Part shown: in pieces, positions 1 through 8,821 of the stretch
Layout of the letters: every line of letters begins with the position of its first letter
Numbering within the stretch: the first letter of the stretch is position 1
DNA from: Zetaproteobacteria bacterium CG1_02_55_237
Lineage (GTDB): Bacteria > Pseudomonadota > Zetaproteobacteria > Mariprofundales > Mariprofundaceae
NCBI GenBank assembly: GCA_001871195.1
Contig: MNXA01000005.1
Span: 1-37,559, forward strand
Length of the DNA stretch: 37,559 bases
Reading direction: 5' to 3'
The notes under the pieces: model-generated
Seen by the model: only the letters and a program-made list of their open reading frames with translations
Told to the model about the DNA's origin: nothing
Databases searched by the model: none
Program-made: the position numbers and the translations under genes

Positions 1-20
1 CTGTCGTTCGTCTCATCTCT

Positions 21-39
21 GATTACCTCTCGGGTAATC
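21..39. other. Short inverted repeat upstream of coq7
   Basis: A 7-bp perfect stem (GATTACC at 21-27 with GGTAATC at 33-39) encloses a 5-base loop. No run of T follows on either strand, so it is not a clear intrinsic terminator. It could be a 5' UTR hairpin of coq7 or the end of a gene outside the window. The rest of positions 1-67 shows nothing I recognise. Confidence 0.3.
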
Positions 40-145
40 TTCAGACCGGACAACTTATGAGCTACTGATGAGGACAGGTTATGTGCTGCCGACAAGACCC
101 GATTGGCAGGCTTGCACCCACCCTGACGAAGGGTATATTAAGACC

Positions 146-844
146 ATGTCGACAAGCCAGCCATCCCCCTCTTCCAAGCCCGATTCAGCAGCCTTCCGTC
201 ACTACTCGATCATTGATGTCATGATCGGTCAGGTTGACCATGTGCTCAACAACATCTTCTGCGAACAGTCGACAAGCCGGACATATCCTGCAGAGAAATT
301 GCCTTCCGACGAGCTGACAGCTTCCCCGCTCAGCCTGCAGCAAAAGCAGCTGGCTGCAGGCCTCATGCGCGTCAATCATGCAGGAGAGATTTCCGCCCAG
401 GCACTTTATCAGGGGCAAAGCCTGACTGCGCGCGACCCATCGCTGCGCGACAAACTCAGTCAGGCATCCATCGAGGAAAGCGATCACCTGAACTGGTGCC
501 GTCGCAGATTAAAGGAACTGGATGCCGAACCATCCAAACTCGATCCCTTCTGGTATATGGGTTCATTCGCTCTGGGTATGGCCGCAGGCATCGCCGGAGA
601 CCGCTGGAATCTGGGCTTCCTCGCCGAAACCGAATATCAGGTTGTACGCCATCTGGATGACCATCTGGCTGCACTTCCTGAAAATGATGCACGCAGCCGT
701 GCTATAGTCTCGCAGATGAAAGAAGATGAGCTTTGTCATGCCCATCTCGCCGAAGACCTCGGCGCAGCCGAGCTTCCCCCGCCGGTCAAGGCACTGATGA
801 AACTCACCTCCAAAATCATGACCAGCGTTGCCGAGCGTCTCTAA
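146..844 (+). CDS. coq7: Coq7-type demethoxyubiquinone hydroxylase
   Basis: A diiron hydroxylase that adds the C6 hydroxyl late in ubiquinone synthesis, peripheral to the inner membrane. The product is about 232 aa. The iron ligands of the ferritin-like fold are visible: the Glu in NHAGE, the ExxH of EESDH, the ETEYQ helix and the second ExxH in DELCHAH. The frame is open upstream to an ATG at 68, but that gives a low-complexity 26-residue extension. The family's conserved start (a short helix ending VDHVL) begins only about 20 residues after the ATG at 146, so 146 is preferred, although its Shine-Dalgarno sequence (AAGGG) sits about 12 bases away. It lies 150 bp before yebC on the same strand. 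The presence of ubiquinone synthesis points to a proteobacterium. Family call is firm; start is uncertain. Confidence 0.9.
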   Translation: MSTSQPSPSSKPDSAAFRHYSIIDVMIGQVDHVLNNIFCEQSTSRTYPAEKLPSDELTASPLSLQQKQLAAGLMRVNHAGEISAQALYQGQSLTARDPSLRDKLSQASIEESDHLNWCRRRLKELDAEPSKLDPFWYMGSFALGMAAGIAGDRWNLGFLAETEYQVVRHLDDHLAALPENDARSRAIVSQMKEDELCHAHLAEDLGAAELPPPVKALMKLTSKIMTSVAERL

Positions 845-913
845 GGATTCTTAACCCCAGGGAGCCAATTTTCCCGACTCACCATTTCTGATCTGCCACG
901 GTCATATCCAACC

Positions 914-943
914 ATGACGCAAGAGCCGATGCCATGCTAATAT
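914..943 (+). promoter_or_regulatory. Possible sigma-70 promoter for the yebC-ruv-tol run
   Basis: ATGACG (914-919) and TAATAT (938-943) are separated by 18 bases and each match the -35 and -10 consensus at four of six positions. They lie about 50 bases before the yebC start, in the only sizeable gap at the head of this gene run. The match is weak and is offered only as a candidate. Confidence 0.25.
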
Positions 944-995
944 CGGCCGCACATCACTTACAGGAACAATAAGCGCTTCAGAGGTAAAACGATTC

Positions 996-1751
996 ATGTC
1001 AGGACATTCCAAATGGTCAACCATCAAACACAAGAAGGCAGCAACCGATGCCAAGCGTGGGCAGATTTTCACCCGCTACATCCGTGAAATCACCGTAGCT
1101 GCGCGCATGGGTGGCGGCGATATCGATGCCAATCCGCGCCTGCGCTCAGCTGTAGCCGCAGCGCGTGCCGTAAATATGCCGAAGAACAATATCGACCGCG
1201 CCATCGAACGCGGTTCCGGCGGCGGTGAAGGCGACAACATCGAGGAAATCCGCTACGAAGGTTATGGGCAGGGAGGTGTTGCCATCCTTGTCGATTGCAT
1301 GACCGACAACCGCAACCGCTCTGTTTCCGATGTGCGCTCCGCTTTCAGCAAGGGTGGCGGCAATATGGGCGAATCTGGATGCGTATCGTGGATGTTTCAC
1401 CAGAAGGGCATGTTCATCTTCGATCGCACGGACACGAATGAGGATGCCTTGATGGACGCGGCGCTGGAAGCCGGCGCCGAGGATGTGCAGGACAAGCCGG
1501 ATGCCGGATGCATTGAGGTCACCTGCGAGCCGACGGATTTCGCGCAGGTACAGGATGCGCTGGAAGCTGCTGGGCTGACGGCTCAGGTTGCCGAGGTGTC
1601 GTGGATTCCTGAAAATACGGTTGCTATCGAGGGCGAAGCTGCCGGCAAGCTGCTAGCTCTGATCGAGCGTCTGGAAGATCTTGACGATGTACAGAATGTG
1701 TACGCCAATTTCGACATCTCCGATGCCGAAATGGAGCGGCTCAACAGCTGA
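996..1751 (+). CDS. yebC: YebC/PmpR/TACO1-family protein
   Basis: A 251-residue member of the YebC family, described both as DNA-binding regulators and, more recently, as ribosome-associated factors that help translation of proline-rich stretches. The signature start MSGHSKW, the [12 protein letters not shown] segment and the glycine-rich RGSGGGEG stretch are all present, and the length is normal. An AGAGG Shine-Dalgarno sequence lies about 11 bases upstream. Its TGA overlaps the ruvC ATG (TGATG), so the two are likely translationally coupled. A yebC-ruvC order is common in proteobacteria, where yebC heads the ruv operon. Which of the two proposed functions applies cannot be read from sequence. 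Confidence 0.95.
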   Translation: MSGHSKWSTIKHKKAATDAKRGQIFTRYIREITVAARMGGGDIDANPRLRSAVAAARAVNMPKNNIDRAIERGSGGGEGDNIEEIRYEGYGQGGVAILVDCMTDNRNRSVSDVRSAFSKGGGNMGESGCVSWMFHQKGMFIFDRTDTNEDALMDAALEAGAEDVQDKPDAGCIEVTCEPTDFAQVQDALEAAGLTAQVAEVSWIPENTVAIEGEAAGKLLALIERLEDLDDVQNVYANFDISDAEMERLNS

Positions 1752-2254
1752 TGCGTATTCTCGGGGTGGACCCCGGATCCCGACGCACCGGCTACGGTGT
1801 GGTGGATATCGACGGCAACCGCATCACGCATGTGGCACATGGCGTGATCGCAGTGGGCGATGGTGAATTCATCGCACGCTTGGGTATGCTGTTTACTGAT
1901 CTCTCTAGTCTTATCGCTGAACACAAGCCCGGCTGCGCCGCCATGGAGGATGTTTTCATGGCACGCAATGCCGCGTCGGCACTGAAGCTTGGGCAGGCCA
2001 GAGGCGCATTGATTGCCGCCTGTACGCATGCAGGCCTTGGTGTGACAGCCTACAGCCCCACCGCCGTCAAACAGGCCGTGGTCGGTTTCGGGCGTGCCGA
2101 AAAGGGACAGGTGCAACATATGATCCAAATGCTACTCAAGCCGCCCTCCCCTTTGCAGGAGGATGCGGCCGATGCCCTGGCCGTAGCCATCTGCCATGCC
2201 AACCATTCCAGAAGCCAGCAGCGTATGGCTGCAGCAATGGGAAGACAGGCATGA
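1751..2254 (+). CDS. ruvC: Crossover junction endodeoxyribonuclease RuvC
   Basis: A Holliday-junction resolvase that nicks two opposite strands of the junction as a dimer on RuvAB-bound DNA. The 167-residue product has the RNase H-like fold with its four acidic catalytic residues in the expected places: D7 (in GVDPG), E66 (in AMEDV), D138 and D141 (in QEDAADALA). Its length is slightly short, as the family usually runs 160-180. It overlaps yebC by one base and ruvA by four bases (ATGA). The tight overlap with ruvA and ruvB implies coordinated synthesis of the three resolvasome parts. Confidence 0.97.
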   Translation: MRILGVDPGSRRTGYGVVDIDGNRITHVAHGVIAVGDGEFIARLGMLFTDLSSLIAEHKPGCAAMEDVFMARNAASALKLGQARGALIAACTHAGLGVTAYSPTAVKQAVVGFGRAEKGQVQHMIQMLLKPPSPLQEDAADALAVAICHANHSRSQQRMAAAMGRQA

Positions 2255-2820
2255 TCGGCTGGCTGAAAGGCACGGTACGTGAACTCGACCCGGCGGGCTT
2301 TCTGGTGCTTGATGTCGGCGGTGTGGGCTACGATGTTGCGGTGAGCATGCAGACCTTATGCACCCTGGAAAATGGTGCCAAGACAGAATTATTCATTCAT
2401 ACCCACGTGCGTGAGGACCAGTTGATGCTGTTCGGCTTCGCCAACCAGCGCGAGCGGGCTGTGTTCCGCCAGTTGACCGGTGTTTCGGGCATCGGAGCCC
2501 GCATGGGCATGAATCTACTTTCCGGTATGAGTGTGGAGCAACTGCTGGCAGCCATCGAATCGGCCGACGATGCAGCTATCGCACGCACACCGGGCATCGG
2601 CAAGAAAACGGCGCAGCGCCTGATTCTCGAGCTGAAGGGCAAACTCCCCAGCGGAGAATCCGGAGCGGCAAGGCCGGCGGTAAACTCCGTGGCTGCCGAT
2701 GTGCGCTCGGCCCTTGCCAACCTGGGCTATAAACCGGCACAGATTGATGCCGCCATGAAGCATGTCGAAGACGGCGATCTTGAATCGATGTTCCGTGCCG
2801 CCATGAAGGCTGTGGCATGA
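2251..2820 (+). CDS. ruvA: Holliday junction branch migration protein RuvA
   Basis: RuvA binds four-way junctions as a tetramer and recruits the RuvB motor. The 189-residue product has an N-terminal OB fold (about 1-62), a middle domain with two helix-hairpin-helix motifs ([10 protein letters not shown] and [11 protein letters not shown]) and, after a linker rich in Gly, Ala and Pro, a C-terminal RuvB-binding domain ([12 protein letters not shown]). It starts within the ruvC stop (ATGA) and ends within the ruvB start (ATGA). Nothing is unusual apart from the very compact packing. Confidence 0.97.
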   Translation: MIGWLKGTVRELDPAGFLVLDVGGVGYDVAVSMQTLCTLENGAKTELFIHTHVREDQLMLFGFANQRERAVFRQLTGVSGIGARMGMNLLSGMSVEQLLAAIESADDAAIARTPGIGKKTAQRLILELKGKLPSGESGAARPAVNSVAADVRSALANLGYKPAQIDAAMKHVEDGDLESMFRAAMKAVA

Positions 2821-3878
2821 GCCCGAATGACATGATGCCTACCGATGAGGATCGGCTGCTAAATCCCGGCATTCGCGGCGAAGACGGCTGGGATGCAGCC
2901 CTGCGCCCCACAAGGCTTGATGATTATATCGGCCAGAAGAAAAACCGCGCCAATCTCTCCATATTCATCCAGGCGGCCAAAAACCGTCTGGAATCACTTG
3001 ATCATGTCCTGCTCTATGGCCCGCCGGGTCTGGGTAAAACCACGCTGGCCAATATCATCGCGCATGAAATGGGTGTGCATATCCGCACCACGTCGGGCCC
3101 CGTCATTGAGCGCGCCGGTGATCTGGCTGCCATGCTTACCAATCTTGAAGAAGGCGATGTCCTGTTTATTGATGAAATTCATCGCCTCAGCCCGCAGGTC
3201 GAGGAAATCCTTTATCCAGCCATGGAAGATTTTCAGCTCGATATCATCATCGGTCAGGGACCTGCTGCCCGCTCGATTAAAATGGACCTGCCGCGCTTTA
3301 CGCTGGTTGGCGCCACCACGCGCACCGGCCTGATCACCACCCCGCTGCGCGGTCGTTTCGGCGTGGTGGCGCGACTTGAATTCTACACCCCGGAAGAACT
3401 GGCACAGATCGTTACCCGCTCGGCCGGCCTGCTGAATATCAGTATCGAGGAAGCCGGGGCTATGGAAATCGCCCGCCGCTCGCGCGGCACGCCGCGCATC
3501 GCTAATCGCCTGCTACGCCGGGTACGCGATTTTGCCGAGATCGAACATGATGCCGTCGTCACCCGCGAGGTTGCGCATGCAGCACTGGTCAGGCTGGATG
3601 TCGATGAAATAGGTCTGGACTACATGGATACCAAACTACTCATCACACTGATCGACAAATTCAACGGCGGCCCCGCAGGACTCGACACCCTGGCCGCGGC
3701 CATTGCCGAGGAGCGGGATAGCATCGAGGATGTCATTGAACCATTTCTCTTGCAGGAGGGCCTGATCAACAGGACACCACGCGGCCGCGTGGCTACAGCA
3801 CTGGCCTATGCGCATCTGAAGCGTGAACTGCCGGGGGGTAGTTCGCAGGGCCCGGGCTCACAGGGTTCTCTGTTGTGA
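2817..3878 (+). CDS. ruvB: Holliday junction DNA helicase RuvB
   Basis: The AAA+ motor that drives branch migration. The 353-residue product shows Walker A (GPPGLGKTT), Walker B (LFIDEIH), sensor 1 (VGATTRTG), the arginine region [10 protein letters not shown] and the C-terminal winged helix (DALAA-type [12 protein letters not shown] and RTPRGRVAT). The N-terminal RxLDDYIGQ block is intact. A short Gly/Ser-rich tail follows the winged helix, as in many relatives. The start overlaps ruvA (ATGA) and the stop overlaps a GTG start of the next gene. It completes a full ruvCAB set in one operon. Confidence 0.97.
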   Translation: MSPNDMMPTDEDRLLNPGIRGEDGWDAALRPTRLDDYIGQKKNRANLSIFIQAAKNRLESLDHVLLYGPPGLGKTTLANIIAHEMGVHIRTTSGPVIERAGDLAAMLTNLEEGDVLFIDEIHRLSPQVEEILYPAMEDFQLDIIIGQGPAARSIKMDLPRFTLVGATTRTGLITTPLRGRFGVVARLEFYTPEELAQIVTRSAGLLNISIEEAGAMEIARRSRGTPRIANRLLRRVRDFAEIEHDAVVTREVAHAALVRLDVDEIGLDYMDTKLLITLIDKFNGGPAGLDTLAAAIAEERDSIEDVIEPFLLQEGLINRTPRGRVATALAYAHLKRELPGGSSQGPGSQGSLL

Positions 3879-4312
3879 GTAGCGGACGGCACAGCTTTGA
3901 ACTGCGCATCTACTACGAGGACACCGATCACGGCGGTGTGGTGTATTACGCCAACTACCTCAAATACATGGAACGGGCGCGCACTGAATTCATGCGCGGC
4001 TTCGGCATCAATCTGGATCAGTTGCAGTCCGATGCGGGCATATTGTTTGCCGTGACCGAAGCACATGTACACTATCGCCGTCCGGCACGTTTCAACGATG
4101 CACTGAGCGTATACTCGGAGCTCACCCATGCGCGCGGTGCGCGCCTCGGCTTCAGGCAGACAGTGATGCGCGACAACGAGATTCTGGTTGAAGGCAACAT
4201 CAATCTGGCCTGCATCGACACGCAAGGTCAGGCGCGCCGCATCCCGCAGGATGTGCTGAATAAAATCGGACAGGCCCTTTCCCCGGGCAAGGAAACAAGG
4301 AAGCAAACATGA
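3875..4312 (+). CDS. ybgC: YbgC-type acyl-CoA thioesterase of the Tol-Pal operon
   Basis: A 145-residue hotdog-fold thioesterase. The active-site block [17 protein letters not shown], with the catalytic Asp, is intact and the following helix YMERAR is typical. E. coli YbgC acts on acyl-CoA or acyl-ACP and heads the tol-pal operon; its role in envelope lipid handling is not settled. Translation appears to start at a GTG at 3875 that overlaps the ruvB stop (GTGA). The TGA overlaps the tolQ ATG. The position between ruvB and tolQ is the usual arrangement in many proteobacteria. Confidence 0.93.
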   Translation: MSSGRHSFELRIYYEDTDHGGVVYYANYLKYMERARTEFMRGFGINLDQLQSDAGILFAVTEAHVHYRRPARFNDALSVYSELTHARGARLGFRQTVMRDNEILVEGNINLACIDTQGQARRIPQDVLNKIGQALSPGKETRKQT

Positions 4313-5001
4313 GTAATGATTTATCCATCCTGACCCTGATTATGAATGCCAGCGTTGTTGTGCAGGGCGTACTGGTGCTGCTGCTGGTTTTGTCAGTCAC
4401 CTCATGGGCCATCATCTTCAACAAGTGGCGCCTATACAGCAAAACCCGCCGCGAGGCCGAAGCCTTCTCCTCCGCCTTCTGGGGAGGCAAGGATATGGAC
4501 ACGGTGCTGGCCGGCATCCCGCAGCGCTACCCGAATAGTGCCCTGCCCAATATCTTTCAGGCCGGCTACCGCGAATTCATGCGCAACAGGCGCGATGCAT
4601 CGGCAACGGCCAGCGGCGACAAGATTACCGCCGGCGGCGGTCTTGAAGGCATCCGCCGTTCGCTCGATGCCGCTTTGTCGCGCGAACTGGAGCGCATGGC
4701 ACGCAATCTGGCCTTTCTGGCCACGGTCGGCTCTACCTCACCATTTATCGGCCTGTTCGGCACGGTGTGGGGCATCATGAATGCCTTCCAGAATATTGCC
4801 CTGACCAAGAACACCTCCCTGGCTGCGGTTGCACCGGGCATTGCCGAGGCTCTGGTTGCCACTGCTTTCGGTCTGGTTGCTGCCATCCCCGCCGTTGTCG
4901 CCTACAACAAGTTCACTTCCGATCTCAAGCGCATGGCCGCAAGCATGGAACAGTTCAGCTCAGAATTCCTGAACATTCTTTCCCGCCACATCAAGGAATA
5001 A
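4309..5001 (+). CDS. tolQ: Tol-Pal proton channel subunit TolQ
   Basis: A 230-residue inner-membrane protein of the TolQ/ExbB/MotA family, which forms the proton channel that powers TolA. One hydrophobic segment lies near residues 14-34. After a long cytoplasmic loop two more follow near 135-160 and 170-195, including the conserved GTVWGIMNAF stretch and the PGIAEALVATAFGL segment with pore-lining Thr and Ala residues. Its location after ybgC and before tolR supports TolQ rather than ExbB. An ATGA overlap couples it to ybgC; tolR starts 3 bases after its stop. Confidence 0.94.
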   Translation: MSNDLSILTLIMNASVVVQGVLVLLLVLSVTSWAIIFNKWRLYSKTRREAEAFSSAFWGGKDMDTVLAGIPQRYPNSALPNIFQAGYREFMRNRRDASATASGDKITAGGGLEGIRRSLDAALSRELERMARNLAFLATVGSTSPFIGLFGTVWGIMNAFQNIALTKNTSLAAVAPGIAEALVATAFGLVAAIPAVVAYNKFTSDLKRMAASMEQFSSEFLNILSRHIKE

Positions 5002-5004
5002 ACC

Positions 5005-5421
5005 ATGTGGGCCGGTAGCAGCAAATGGGACAAGGACACCGAACCGATGGGCGAGATCAATGTCACGCCACTGGTCGATGTCATGCTTGTTCTGCTCATC
5101 ATCTTCATGGTCACAGCTCCGCTGCTCACTCAGGGTGTGGATGTCGACCTGCCCGACGCTGCTTCGCCACCAATGCAGCAGAATGTTGAACCACTGATTA
5201 TATCCATCCGCAAGAACGGCGATCTTTTTCTGCAAAAAACGCCCGTTAAACTTGAGCAATTGGCGCCACGCATCAAAGCCATCCGTGAAGAAAAGAAAGA
5301 CCTGCCGGTCTTTATCCGTGGCGATGCAAAAACCCCCTATGAGCACGTGGCACGTGTTATGAGCTTGCTGTCTTCAGCCGGTATTGAGAAAGTTGGACTT
5401 GTCACCGAACCAAACCGCTAA
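5005..5421 (+). CDS. tolR: Tol-Pal proton channel subunit TolR (ExbD family)
   Basis: A 138-residue ExbD/TolR protein: a short cytoplasmic N-terminus, one membrane helix (about residues 23-43) containing the essential aspartate D25 in TPLVDVML, and a periplasmic domain. D25 carries the proton in homologues. It follows tolQ by three bases. Its 3' end overlaps the next gene by 38 bases if that gene starts at the TTG at 5384, suggesting coupling of tolR and tolA. Confidence 0.94.
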   Translation: MWAGSSKWDKDTEPMGEINVTPLVDVMLVLLIIFMVTAPLLTQGVDVDLPDAASPPMQQNVEPLIISIRKNGDLFLQKTPVKLEQLAPRIKAIREEKKDLPVFIRGDAKTPYEHVARVMSLLSSAGIEKVGLVTEPNR

Positions 5422-6142
5422 TCGCGGTGCTGATGATGCCGATCTGCAGTCGCTGGATGTCCTGTTCGCGATTTGCATGCATGTGCTTATTCTCGTCGTC
5501 ATTCTCATGCTCGGCCTGTGGAAAAAACCGTTCGAGTTTCATCCGCAAAGCGTGCAGGTCACTATGATTTCGGCGCAACAACTGGACAAGCTGATCAAGC
5601 GTGCCCGCCCCCCTGTCCAACCACCGAAGCCAGTCGTTCCACCCAAACCAATCACTCCACCCAAGCCAGCAGTCAAGCCGGCACCCGAAAAGCCACCGGT
5701 GCTTAAAGCTCCGCAGGCAAAGCCGAAGCCAGCGGCGAAGGCCAAACCAAGTCAGGCTGCCGACTTCGACCCGTTCAAGCCCATGGAATCCTCAACCGAT
5801 GTGAAATCATCGGCCCCACGCAACAATGCGCAGGCTGCCGATGTATTTACAGGCCAGCTCTCGGAGCAGGAGATCAACCACTATATCGCTCTGATTCAGG
5901 ATGCCGTGCAACGCCACTGGAAGGTGCCGACTGCCGGGAGCGACATGCAGGATCCGCTGGTTGAAATGGTACTCAACCCCGGGGGAAGCGTGAATCGTGT
6001 GAAAATACTGGAGTCATCCGGCAATGCTGCGCTTGATGCCTCGCTTGTTCGCGCTATCGAGGCTGCCGCACCATTTCAGGTGCCAACCAAACAATTTGAA
6101 CTGTTTCGTAACAACCGGATTCGTTTCCGGCCCTTGCGATAG
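5384..6142 (+). CDS. tolA: TolA-like protein with C-terminal TonB/TolA domain
   Basis: A 252-residue energy-transducing protein that would span the periplasm and link TolQR to the outer membrane. It has one N-terminal helix (about 27-46), a Pro/Lys-rich linker (about 72-125, many PPKP repeats) and a C-terminal TonB-like domain (about 155-252; HWKVP, NPGGSVNRVKI, FRPLR). The linker is much shorter than the long helical domain of E. coli TolA, and its Pro/Lys composition is TonB-like. The operon position argues for TolA. No ATG suits the N-terminus: TTG codons at 5384, 5393 and 5399 are the candidates and all lie inside tolR. tolB and pal do not follow. Confidence 0.82.
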   Translation: MRKLDLSPNQTANRGADDADLQSLDVLFAICMHVLILVVILMLGLWKKPFEFHPQSVQVTMISAQQLDKLIKRARPPVQPPKPVVPPKPITPPKPAVKPAPEKPPVLKAPQAKPKPAAKAKPSQAADFDPFKPMESSTDVKSSAPRNNAQAADVFTGQLSEQEINHYIALIQDAVQRHWKVPTAGSDMQDPLVEMVLNPGGSVNRVKILESSGNAALDASLVRAIEAAAPFQVPTKQFELFRNNRIRFRPLR

Positions 6143-6144
6143 CT

Positions 6145-6192
6145 AAAGGAGTAATAATGCTGTTAGGCTGGTGCACATGGGCAAGCTATTGA
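6145..6192 (+). other. Possible 11-codon leader ORF overlapping the rnd start
   Basis: The best Shine-Dalgarno sequence in this gap (AAAGGAG, 6145-6151) is spaced correctly for an ATG at 6157, not for rnd. That ATG opens an 11-codon frame (MLLGWCTWASY) ending in TGA at 6190-6192, about 16 bases into rnd. It could couple translation of rnd by termination and reinitiation, or be chance. No protein evidence is available. Confidence 0.3.
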
Positions 6193-7394
6193 AATCATTT
6201 ACCTATATCGACAACGAACAAAGTCTGGAAGAGGCATGTGCGGCACTGGCGAAAGCTCCAATGCTCTGTGTGGATACCGAATTCCATCGTGAATCCACCT
6301 ACTTTGCCGAATTTGCCCTGATACAGGTCGCCTCGCGAGAGGTCTGCTACCTCATTGATCCGCTGGCCATCAAGGATCTGGCACCGCTGTGGAAGGTGAT
6401 ACTGGACCCGGCAATTCTCAAGGTATTCCATGCCGCGCGGCAGGATGTGGAGATCATCGTCAACAAAACCGGGCAATTGCCTCTCCCCCTGTTCGACACG
6501 CAGGTTGCCGCAGCCCTGCTTGGCTACGGCCTGCAGGTCGGCTTCGGCAATCTGGTGCAGAAGGTCGTGGGCAAGACTCTGCCCAAGGGTGAATCATTCA
6601 CCAACTGGATGAAGCGACCACTGACCAGCGACCAGCTGACCTATGCCGCCGACGATGTCATTTATCTGATCCCGGTTTATCAGCACCTTAGCGAACAACT
6701 ACAGGCCACCAAACGCTCCGACTGGCTGGATGAGGAACAGGGCGTACTCTGCGATCCAGATACTTACGCCAATCATGCAGATCAGGTCTTCTGGCGCGTC
6801 AAAGGCGCCAATCGCCTCAAGCCACGCCAGCTTGCTGTGCTGCGTGAACTCGCCGCATGGCGTGAAGCAGAGGTGCAGCGCCGGGACATGCCGCGTCGCC
6901 GCCTGATTCAGGATGAACCACTCCTCTCTCTGGCGCGAAAAACTGATCTTAAAGAGGAACAACTGGCGCAAATACGTGGCCTGAATAGCGGCATTTCGAA
7001 ACGTTTCGGTGCCGACATTATTGCCGCATGGCAGCGCGGCTATAACTGCGATAAGGAGACCTGGCCACGCACTCCGCCAGCACCGAATCACAGCGAGGGC
7101 ACGGAAATGCGCATGGAGCTTCTCATGACGCTGGTACGCCTGCGTTCAGAGGAGGTCGAGATTGCCTCTAATATTCTGGCCAGCCGTTCGGATGTAGCCG
7201 CCCTCGCCTCATGGGCCAACCACGGCAAACATCCGGACTGGTCGCAATTACCGGACAACCCCTGCCTGCACGGCTGGCGGGGCAAACTGATTGGCGAGGA
7301 TCTGATTCGCATGCTGCAGGGAAAGCTCTGCCTGCGGCTGGACCCGGCAACTCGCATGCCTATCGTGGACTGTCCGAAGGGAAGTGATGAATAG
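6177..7394 (+). CDS. rnd: Ribonuclease D
   Basis: A 3'-5' exoribonuclease that trims tRNA precursors and other structured RNAs. The DEDD nuclease residues are visible: D and E in CVDTEFHRES, D in FHAARQDVEI, and the final D with Tyr in YAADDVIYL (DEDDy class). An HRDC domain follows (KPRQLAVLRELAAWRE, about 215-295), then a second C-terminal helical region. The length of about 405 aa is a little over that of the E. coli enzyme. A GTG at 6171 is two codons upstream; ATG 6177 is chosen, but neither has a well-placed Shine-Dalgarno sequence because the good one serves a tiny ORF at 6157. The stop overlaps the next gene's start. Confidence 0.93.
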   Translation: MGKLLKSFTYIDNEQSLEEACAALAKAPMLCVDTEFHRESTYFAEFALIQVASREVCYLIDPLAIKDLAPLWKVILDPAILKVFHAARQDVEIIVNKTGQLPLPLFDTQVAAALLGYGLQVGFGNLVQKVVGKTLPKGESFTNWMKRPLTSDQLTYAADDVIYLIPVYQHLSEQLQATKRSDWLDEEQGVLCDPDTYANHADQVFWRVKGANRLKPRQLAVLRELAAWREAEVQRRDMPRRRLIQDEPLLSLARKTDLKEEQLAQIRGLNSGISKRFGADIIAAWQRGYNCDKETWPRTPPAPNHSEGTEMRMELLMTLVRLRSEEVEIASNILASRSDVAALASWANHGKHPDWSQLPDNPCLHGWRGKLIGEDLIRMLQGKLCLRLDPATRMPIVDCPKGSDE

Positions 7395-8019
7395 GACCTT
7401 CAGCATTGATGCACTGGAAGCATCAGGAAAACACGCCTGGCGCCTGCAAAAAGATATGCAGCACTGGCGCAGCTGTACCTATGCCGAAGCGCTGATCGAT
7501 TCCGATGCCAGACTCGCTACACCCGATGAAGCCGAAAAGCTGAATGGTTGCCGCATGCAGCGCGACAAGGACCTTGGCCTGGTGATGCGCGGCAAGCCGG
7601 GCCCTTTTGATTTTCTGCTGCGCGGCATATACACCCACGCCGTCCAGCATCGCCTGACTGCTCCGCCTGTTCCTGAATTGAGCAAGATGCTGGATACCAT
7701 TGCCGGATTAAAGCCCGGTACGCCATGGCTGCTGTATCTTGATGCAGGCGCAAACTTCTGCGTATTGGACAGCAGTAGCGAACGCATCATCGGCAACCTG
7801 AACATCGCCGTGCGCGGCGAGATTGCCTCATCAGCCGCCTATGTCGGACCGCAGGCAGTGCTCGACGAAGCATTGATGGACAGGACATGGCGACAGTTCC
7901 TGGGCGGCTGGCTGGATCATCTGCAAAGCGGCAATATGGCCGTCTTCGTGCCTGATGTGGAAAAACTCAAAAGCGAAGCTGACTATCTCGCCCTGATTGC
8001 AAAGCAACAGCCCGAGTAA
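7387..8019 (+). CDS. Unrecognised 210-residue cytoplasmic protein
   Basis: I do not recognise this family. The product is soluble-looking, with no signal peptide or membrane helix. It begins with a Trp/Arg-rich stretch (HAWRLQKDMQHW), has a central motif RGKPGPFDFLLRGIYTH and a later segment TPWLLYLDAGANFCVLD, and contains several Trp and Asp residues. The start is GTG 7384 or ATG 7387, both inside the 3' end of rnd (8- to 11-base overlap), so it is probably translated from the same message. xthA starts 11 bases after its stop. Coding character is good: the frame is open for its full length and codon use matches its neighbours. A role with RNase D or exonuclease III is only suggested by position. 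Confidence 0.75.
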   Translation: MNRTFSIDALEASGKHAWRLQKDMQHWRSCTYAEALIDSDARLATPDEAEKLNGCRMQRDKDLGLVMRGKPGPFDFLLRGIYTHAVQHRLTAPPVPELSKMLDTIAGLKPGTPWLLYLDAGANFCVLDSSSERIIGNLNIAVRGEIASSAAYVGPQAVLDEALMDRTWRQFLGGWLDHLQSGNMAVFVPDVEKLKSEADYLALIAKQQPE

Positions 8020-8030
8020 GGCTTGCCGAA

Positions 8031-8819
8031 TTGAAAATCATCAACAGCAATGTGAACGGTATCCGCTCGGCTACCGCCAAAGGGTTCTGGGAATGGTTTG
8101 CTGCACAGGATGCGGATGTGCTGTGCCTGCAAGAGCTTAAGGCACAGGACGGGCAGATCCCCCCCGAGGCTTTGCCGGATGGCTACAGCCATTATTTTCA
8201 TTTCGCAGAAAAGCCCGGTTATTCGGGTGTTGCATTGTATGCGCGATGCAAACCTGATGCTGTGCATATCGGACTGGACGCACTGGATACGCAAACTGAC
8301 TGGCGCGACATGGATGCAGAGGGCCGCTTCATCATGGCTGATTTCGGCAAGCTTTCGGTGGCCAGCGTTTACTTCCCGTCGGGCTCCAGCGCCAGTGTTC
8401 GACAAGCTGTGAAAATGAGCTTTCTGGAGCGCTTTCTGCCCTTGATGCAGCGACTGAAAGCTGATGGGCGGGAACTTATTGTCTGCGGTGATATGAATAT
8501 CGCGCATCAGCGCATCGATCTGAAGAACTGGCGCGGCAATCAGAACCATTCCGGTTTCCTGCCCGAGGAACGGGCATGGCTATCAAGCTGGCTGGATTGT
8601 GGCTTTGTCGATGTTTTCCGGCATCTGAATCCTGAAAGCGAGGCCTATAGCTGGTGGTCAAATCGCGGGCAGGCACGTGCCAAGGATGTTGGCTGGCGCA
8701 TCGATTATCATATCTGCAGTGAGGGCCTTGCCCAATATGCCTGCACGGCTGGCATACTCGACAGAGAGAAACTTTTTTCCGATCACGCGCCCATTATCGC
8801 CGAATTTTCCAGCCTTTAG
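8031..8819 (+). CDS. xthA: Exodeoxyribonuclease III (AP endonuclease)
   Basis: A 262-residue exonuclease III-family repair enzyme that cuts at abasic sites and removes 3' blocking groups. The fold's catalytic blocks are all present: NSNVNGIR at the start, LQELK (metal-binding Glu), SGVALY, GDMNIAH (Asp/Asn pair), RIDYH and the C-terminal SDHAPI (catalytic His). Translation must start at a TTG at 8031, since the first residues of the fold follow immediately and no ATG is suitable. It ends two bases from the convergent apaH stop, leaving no room for a terminator between them. Confidence 0.95.
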   Translation: MKIINSNVNGIRSATAKGFWEWFAAQDADVLCLQELKAQDGQIPPEALPDGYSHYFHFAEKPGYSGVALYARCKPDAVHIGLDALDTQTDWRDMDAEGRFIMADFGKLSVASVYFPSGSSASVRQAVKMSFLERFLPLMQRLKADGRELIVCGDMNIAHQRIDLKNWRGNQNHSGFLPEERAWLSSWLDCGFVDVFRHLNPESEAYSWWSNRGQARAKDVGWRIDYHICSEGLAQYACTAGILDREKLFSDHAPIIAEFSSL

Positions 8820-8821
8820 CT

